From assembly GCA_038231395.1 (NCBI GenBank), contig JBBRLL010000008.1:1-64000 (forward strand): a DNA stretch of 64,000 nucleotides, written 5' to 3'. Both the position numbers and the translations under genes were made by a program. Positions 60,905 to 64,000 of this stretch are shown piece by piece. The stretch comes from Stagnihabitans sp038231395 (GTDB taxonomy: Bacteria > Pseudomonadota > Alphaproteobacteria > Rhodobacterales > Rhodobacteraceae). The notes below the pieces were generated by a model that worked only from the letters and a program-made list of their open reading frames with translations, ran no database searches and was not told the DNA's origin. Within the stretch, counting starts at the first letter, position 1. Every line of letters starts with the position of its first letter.

Positions 60905-63181
60905 TCAACCGTAGTTGCCCACCGGTGCGCCAGCCAGCGCCGAGACGTTCAGAAGTCCGCGCACGGTGATCGACGGAGTGACAATATGTGCCAGATTGCC
61001 CATGCCCATCAGGATCGGCCCAACTTCGAGTCCACCGGCCTTCATCTTCAACATGTTGCGCGCCGCATTGGCGGCATCGGTATAGCCAAAGATCAGGATA
61101 TTCGCCGCCCCTTTAAGCCGAGAGTTCGGGAACATCCGCTCCCGCAGTTCGGGGTCAAGCGCGGCATCAAGGCTCATCTCGCCTTCGAATTCAAAGTCGC
61201 ATTCACGGGCATCAAGGATTTCCATCGCCGAACGCATCCTGCGACCGGAATCACTGTCAAGGTTGCCGAAGTTGGAATGGGAGCACAGCGCCACCTTTGG
61301 CTCCACCCCAAAGCGACGGGCGTGGCGCACGGCACCCATGGCCGAAAGGGCGATTTGTTCGGGTGACGGGATCGGGTTGACCTGGGTGTCCGCCACAAAA
61401 AGCGGCCCCTCCTCCAGAATCATCAGCGACAAGGCACCAACCGGATGCCGGCCACCACGCGCCAGCACCTGGCGCACGTCGTTCAAGTGGCCCAGATATT
61501 GGCCGTAAGCGCCGCAGATCATGCTGTCGGCATCGCCCCGGTGCACCGCAATGGCCGCAATCACGGTGGCGTTGGTGCGCAGAACGGCGCGGGCGGTGTC
61601 GGGAGTGACGCCCTGACGTTCCAGCAACTGGTGGTAGCTGGTCCAATAGTCGCGGTAGCGGTTGTCGCTTTCGGGGTTCACAATTTCAAAATCGCGGTCC
61701 GGCTGTATCGACAGGCCAAAGCGTTCGCAGCGCGCGGCCATCACGTCAGGCCGGCCAATCAGGATCGGCTTGATCGTCATCTCCTCCAGCATCGCGCTGG
61801 CGGCGCGCAGCACGCGTTCATCCTCACCCTCGGCAAAGATGATGCGGCGTTGCGATTGGCGGGCGACGTCGAAAACCGGGCGCATGATCAGGGCGGATTT
61901 GAACACCGACCCGTCCAGCGTGCGCCGGTAGGCGATCAGATCGTCAATCGGGCGCATGGCGACGCCGGTTTCCATCGCGGCTTTGGCGACGGCAGAGGCG
62001 ACCACGCCGATCAGGCGCGGGTCGAAGGGTTTGGGGATCAGGTAATCCGCCCCGAACGACAGCTTTTCACCGACATAGGCGGCGGCGGCCTCGGCACTGG
62101 TGGTCGCGCGGGCGAGGGCTGCGATACCCTCGATGCAGGCCAGTTCCATTTCTATGTTGATCGTGGTGGCCCCGACATCCAAAGCGCCGCGGAAGATGAA
62201 GGGAAAGCACAGGACGTTGTTGACCTGATTGGGAAAATCTGACCGACCGGTGGCGATGATCGCATCAGGCACAGCGGCGCGCACCACATCGGGCAGGATT
62301 TCGGGCGAGGGGTTGGCAAGCGCGAAGACGATAGGTTGCTTGGCCATCTTCTTGACCATATCCGCCGTCAGCACACCGGGGCCGGACAGGCCAAGAAACA
62401 GGTCTGCCCCGGCAATCACGTCAGTCAGGGTGGCGGGCGTGGTGCCTTGGGCATATTCGGCCTTCTGGTCGGTCATCTGATCGACGCGGCCCTTGTAGAC
62501 AAGGCCCGCAAGGTCGCACAGCCAGACATTCTCGCGTTTGACACCCAGCTTCAACAGCATGTTCAGGCAGGCAATTCCGGCAGCACCGCCGCCGGTCGAG
62601 ACGATCTTGATCTGATCAAAGCGCTTGCCTGCCACATGCAGGGCGTTGGTGGCGGCAGCACCCACCACAATCGCGGTGCCATGCTGATCGTCGTGAAACA
62701 CCGGGATTTTCATCCGTTCACGGCACAGGCGTTCGACGATAAAGCAATCGGGGGCCTTGATATCCTCTAGATTGATCGCGCCAAAGGTCGGCTCTAGCGC
62801 GCAGACGATGGCTGCGAGTTTCACCGGGTCGGGTTCGTTCAGTTCGATGTCAAAGCAGTCGATGTTGGCGAATTTCTTGAACAGGACCGCCTTGCCCTCC
62901 ATCACCGGTTTGGACGCCAGCGCGCCGATGTTGCCAAGGCCCAGAACGGCAGTGCCATTGGTGACCACGCCGACAAGGTTCCCGCGAGAGGTGTAGCGGC
63001 TGGCGGTGGCGGGATCGGCTTTGATCTCCAGACAGGCTTCGGCCACGCCCGGCGAATAGGCCAGTGCCAGATCGCGGCCATTGGCGAGGGGCTTGGTCGC
63101 CCGGATCTCCAGCTTCCCGGGCTTGGGGAATTCGTGGTAATCCAGCGCCGCTTGCCGGGCATTGTCCAGCCGTTCGGTCAT
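60905..63181 (-). CDS. maeB: NADP-dependent malic enzyme with C-terminal phosphotransacetylase domain
   Basis: This 758-residue enzyme decarboxylates malate to pyruvate with NADP. The malic enzyme half (1-430) starts LDYHEFPKPGKLEI and shows the YSPGVAE and DDQHGTAI motifs and STGGGAAGIACL for nucleotide binding. The C-terminal half (about 440-758) is a phosphate acetyltransferase-like domain (RRIIFAEGEDERVLRAA) that is regulatory in studied MaeB proteins. ATG 63181 matches the family N-terminus (MTERLDNARQAALDYHEFP). Divergent from the cupin gene over 151 bp. Confidence 0.95.
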   Translation of the reverse strand: MTERLDNARQAALDYHEFPKPGKLEIRATKPLANGRDLALAYSPGVAEACLEIKADPATASRYTSRGNLVGVVTNGTAVLGLGNIGALASKPVMEGKAVLFKKFANIDCFDIELNEPDPVKLAAIVCALEPTFGAINLEDIKAPDCFIVERLCRERMKIPVFHDDQHGTAIVVGAAATNALHVAGKRFDQIKIVSTGGGAAGIACLNMLLKLGVKRENVWLCDLAGLVYKGRVDQMTDQKAEYAQGTTPATLTDVIAGADLFLGLSGPGVLTADMVKKMAKQPIVFALANPSPEILPDVVRAAVPDAIIATGRSDFPNQVNNVLCFPFIFRGALDVGATTINIEMELACIEGIAALARATTSAEAAAAYVGEKLSFGADYLIPKPFDPRLIGVVASAVAKAAMETGVAMRPIDDLIAYRRTLDGSVFKSALIMRPVFDVARQSQRRIIFAEGEDERVLRAASAMLEEMTIKPILIGRPDVMAARCERFGLSIQPDRDFEIVNPESDNRYRDYWTSYHQLLERQGVTPDTARAVLRTNATVIAAIAVHRGDADSMICGAYGQYLGHLNDVRQVLARGGRHPVGALSLMILEEGPLFVADTQVNPIPSPEQIALSAMGAVRHARRFGVEPKVALCSHSNFGNLDSDSGRRMRSAMEILDARECDFEFEGEMSLDAALDPELRERMFPNSRLKGAANILIFGYTDAANAARNMLKMKAGGLEVGPILMGMGNLAHIVTPSITVRGLLNVSALAGAPVGNYG

Positions 63182-63332
63182 GTCCGTCTCCTCAACCCGT
63201 TCCTCACCCTTGCCGAACTGTAAGCGCCATTCCAAGGGTCTTCCGCGCACGCTCCGGCAAGTCTTGCAAATCGCAGCTTCTTGCAAATCACCGAAGTGAG
63301 GGCCACCATGGATCAAAGAGCGAGAGAATGAA

Positions 63333-64000
63333 ATGCCCCAAACCCAAAGCGAAACCCCGCCCGAAACACCGACTGGAACGCCGTCTGGAACGCCGCCTGG
63401 AACGCCATCTGAGGCCCCGACTGAAACCCGGGCAGAGACCCGGGCAGAGATCGTGTTGCCCACGACCGATCTGCGCGGCGACTTGCCGTTCTTCACCAAG
63501 ACTTTGGGGATGCGGCTGGACATGATCTACCCCGCTGACAACCCGCATGTCGCGGTGATGTCCGGCCACGGTCTGCGCCTGCGTCTGGATGCAGAAGCGA
63601 TGGCTGCGCCGGGCCAGCTTCGCATCCTCAGCGACGATTGGGCGTCTTTGGCCGGAGGTGTGGCGGAAATGCAGTCTCCGGGCGGCACGCAGGTGACGCT
63701 GGACGAGCTTAATCCGCCCGTGGTGATGCCCAAGACCGAACACGCTTTTGTGGTCCGCCGCCTGACCGATCAGGCGCCTTGGATCATCGGTCGGGCCGGG
63801 ATGATGTACCGTGACCTTGTGCCCTCGCGCCTTGGGGGGGCGATGATTGCCAGCCACATCCGCATTCCGGATGGCGGTCCGGTGCCCGACATGGTGCATT
63901 ACCACAAGGTCGGCTTTCAGCTGATCTTTTGCATCAAGGGCTGGGTCGATGTGGTGTATGAGGATCAAGGCGACCCGATCCGCCTGAGCGCTGGCGATTG
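63333..64000 (+). CDS. cupin-domain protein with repetitive N-terminus (runs off window)
   Basis: At least 222 residues are visible and the 3' end is missing. The first 40 residues are a repeat-encoded Pro/Thr/Glu-rich segment. Next comes LRGDLPFFTKTLGMRLDMIYPADNP, which resembles a glyoxalase/VOC-type beta-alpha unit. The cupin domain follows with IPDGGPVPDMVHYHKVGFQLIFCIKGWVDVVYEDQG, which includes the metal-binding HxH and Gln/Glu positions. The start ATG 63333 is set by the frame; GAGAG lies just upstream. Function is unknown, possibly a small-molecule isomerase or dioxygenase. Confidence 0.75.
   Translation, partial: MPQTQSETPPETPTGTPSGTPPGTPSEAPTETRAETRAEIVLPTTDLRGDLPFFTKTLGMRLDMIYPADNPHVAVMSGHGLRLRLDAEAMAAPGQLRILSDDWASLAGGVAEMQSPGGTQVTLDELNPPVVMPKTEHAFVVRRLTDQAPWIIGRAGMMYRDLVPSRLGGAMIASHIRIPDGGPVPDMVHYHKVGFQLIFCIKGWVDVVYEDQGDPIRLSAGD
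63357..63452 (+). repeat. eight 12-bp units encoding a Pro/Thr/Glu repeat in the cupin gene
   Basis: Eight consecutive 12-mers (63357-63452) encode tetrapeptides of the type P-x-(G/E)-T, read as PPET, PTGT, PSGT, PPGT, PSEA, PTET, RAET, RAEI. The three central units differ at only one base each. The array keeps the reading frame because the unit length is a multiple of three. Confidence 0.85.

Noticed and set aside
63357..63452. Regular repeats that might suggest a CRISPR array
   Set aside because: Units are 12 bp with no spacers and are in frame in a coding region.

Overview
The window reads as a piece of an alphaproteobacterial chromosome, most likely from the Rhodobacteraceae (Rhodobacter/roseobacter relatives). 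The base composition is GC-rich with strong third-position GC bias. Supporting gene sets are a cbb3 oxidase block (ccoNOQP plus ccoGHIS) with FNR-type boxes, phosphatidylcholine synthase, a PhoX-type phosphatase, a MaeB-type malic enzyme, an adjacent mlaA/mlaC pair, a divergent epmA/efp pair, and the priA - DUF484 - xerC neighbourhood. Coding density is high, no gap exceeds 300 bp, and no rRNA, tRNA, CRISPR or prophage was recognised. These assignments rest on motif recognition, with no database search.

Layout: 1-140 is the 3' end of an IS5-type element. 174-3819 holds a mercaptopyruvate sulfurtransferase, an aromatic aminotransferase and a CoA-transferase. 3987-5774 is the nitrogen-sensing pair glnK-amtB with a textbook terminator. 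6043-9765 covers envelope genes (PBP1A, mlaC, mlaA). 9920-13146 is a type I secretion ATPase and adaptor without an obvious substrate. 13303-19211 is a run of metabolic and housekeeping genes (RidA, GDPD, FemAB-like GNAT, phhB, peroxiredoxin, ferredoxin-reductase-like flavoprotein, rsmD, HAD phosphatase). 19347-23513 holds a choline dehydrogenase and two tandem MFS exporters. 23560-28217 contains hemE, phoX, cobS and hemF. 28365-33218 carries a lipoprotein, an RsmC-like methyltransferase, clpS, a HAD hydrolase, a D,D-carboxypeptidase with SPOR domain, and an FAH-family enzyme.

33225-41301 is the complete cbb3 cytochrome oxidase region, all on the minus strand: structural genes ccoNOQP, a terminator, then the assembly genes ccoGHIS behind their own FNR box. 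Two further FNR-type boxes lie between ccoN and the divergent universal stress gene. 42538-44242 is the divergent epmA/efp pair. 44422-49147 is hrpB and a 2,4-dienoyl-CoA reductase. 49426-52635 holds pcs, an EF-hand protein, xerC and DUF484. 52853-55042 is priA.

55131-60772 is the least routine part, an apparently self-contained phosphorelay. It has a NarL-type regulator, a Cys-less periplasmic protein with a probable molybdopterin-binding-like fold, a hybrid kinase with its own REC and HPt, a sigma-54 response regulator and a separate small HPt protein. The window closes with maeB and the start of a cupin protein with a repetitive N-terminus.

Several gene boundaries carry short tandem repeats (before hemF, after epmA, after fadH, at the xerC end, inside the cupin gene). 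A 24-bp palindromic intergenic repeat occurs twice, each time between convergent genes.
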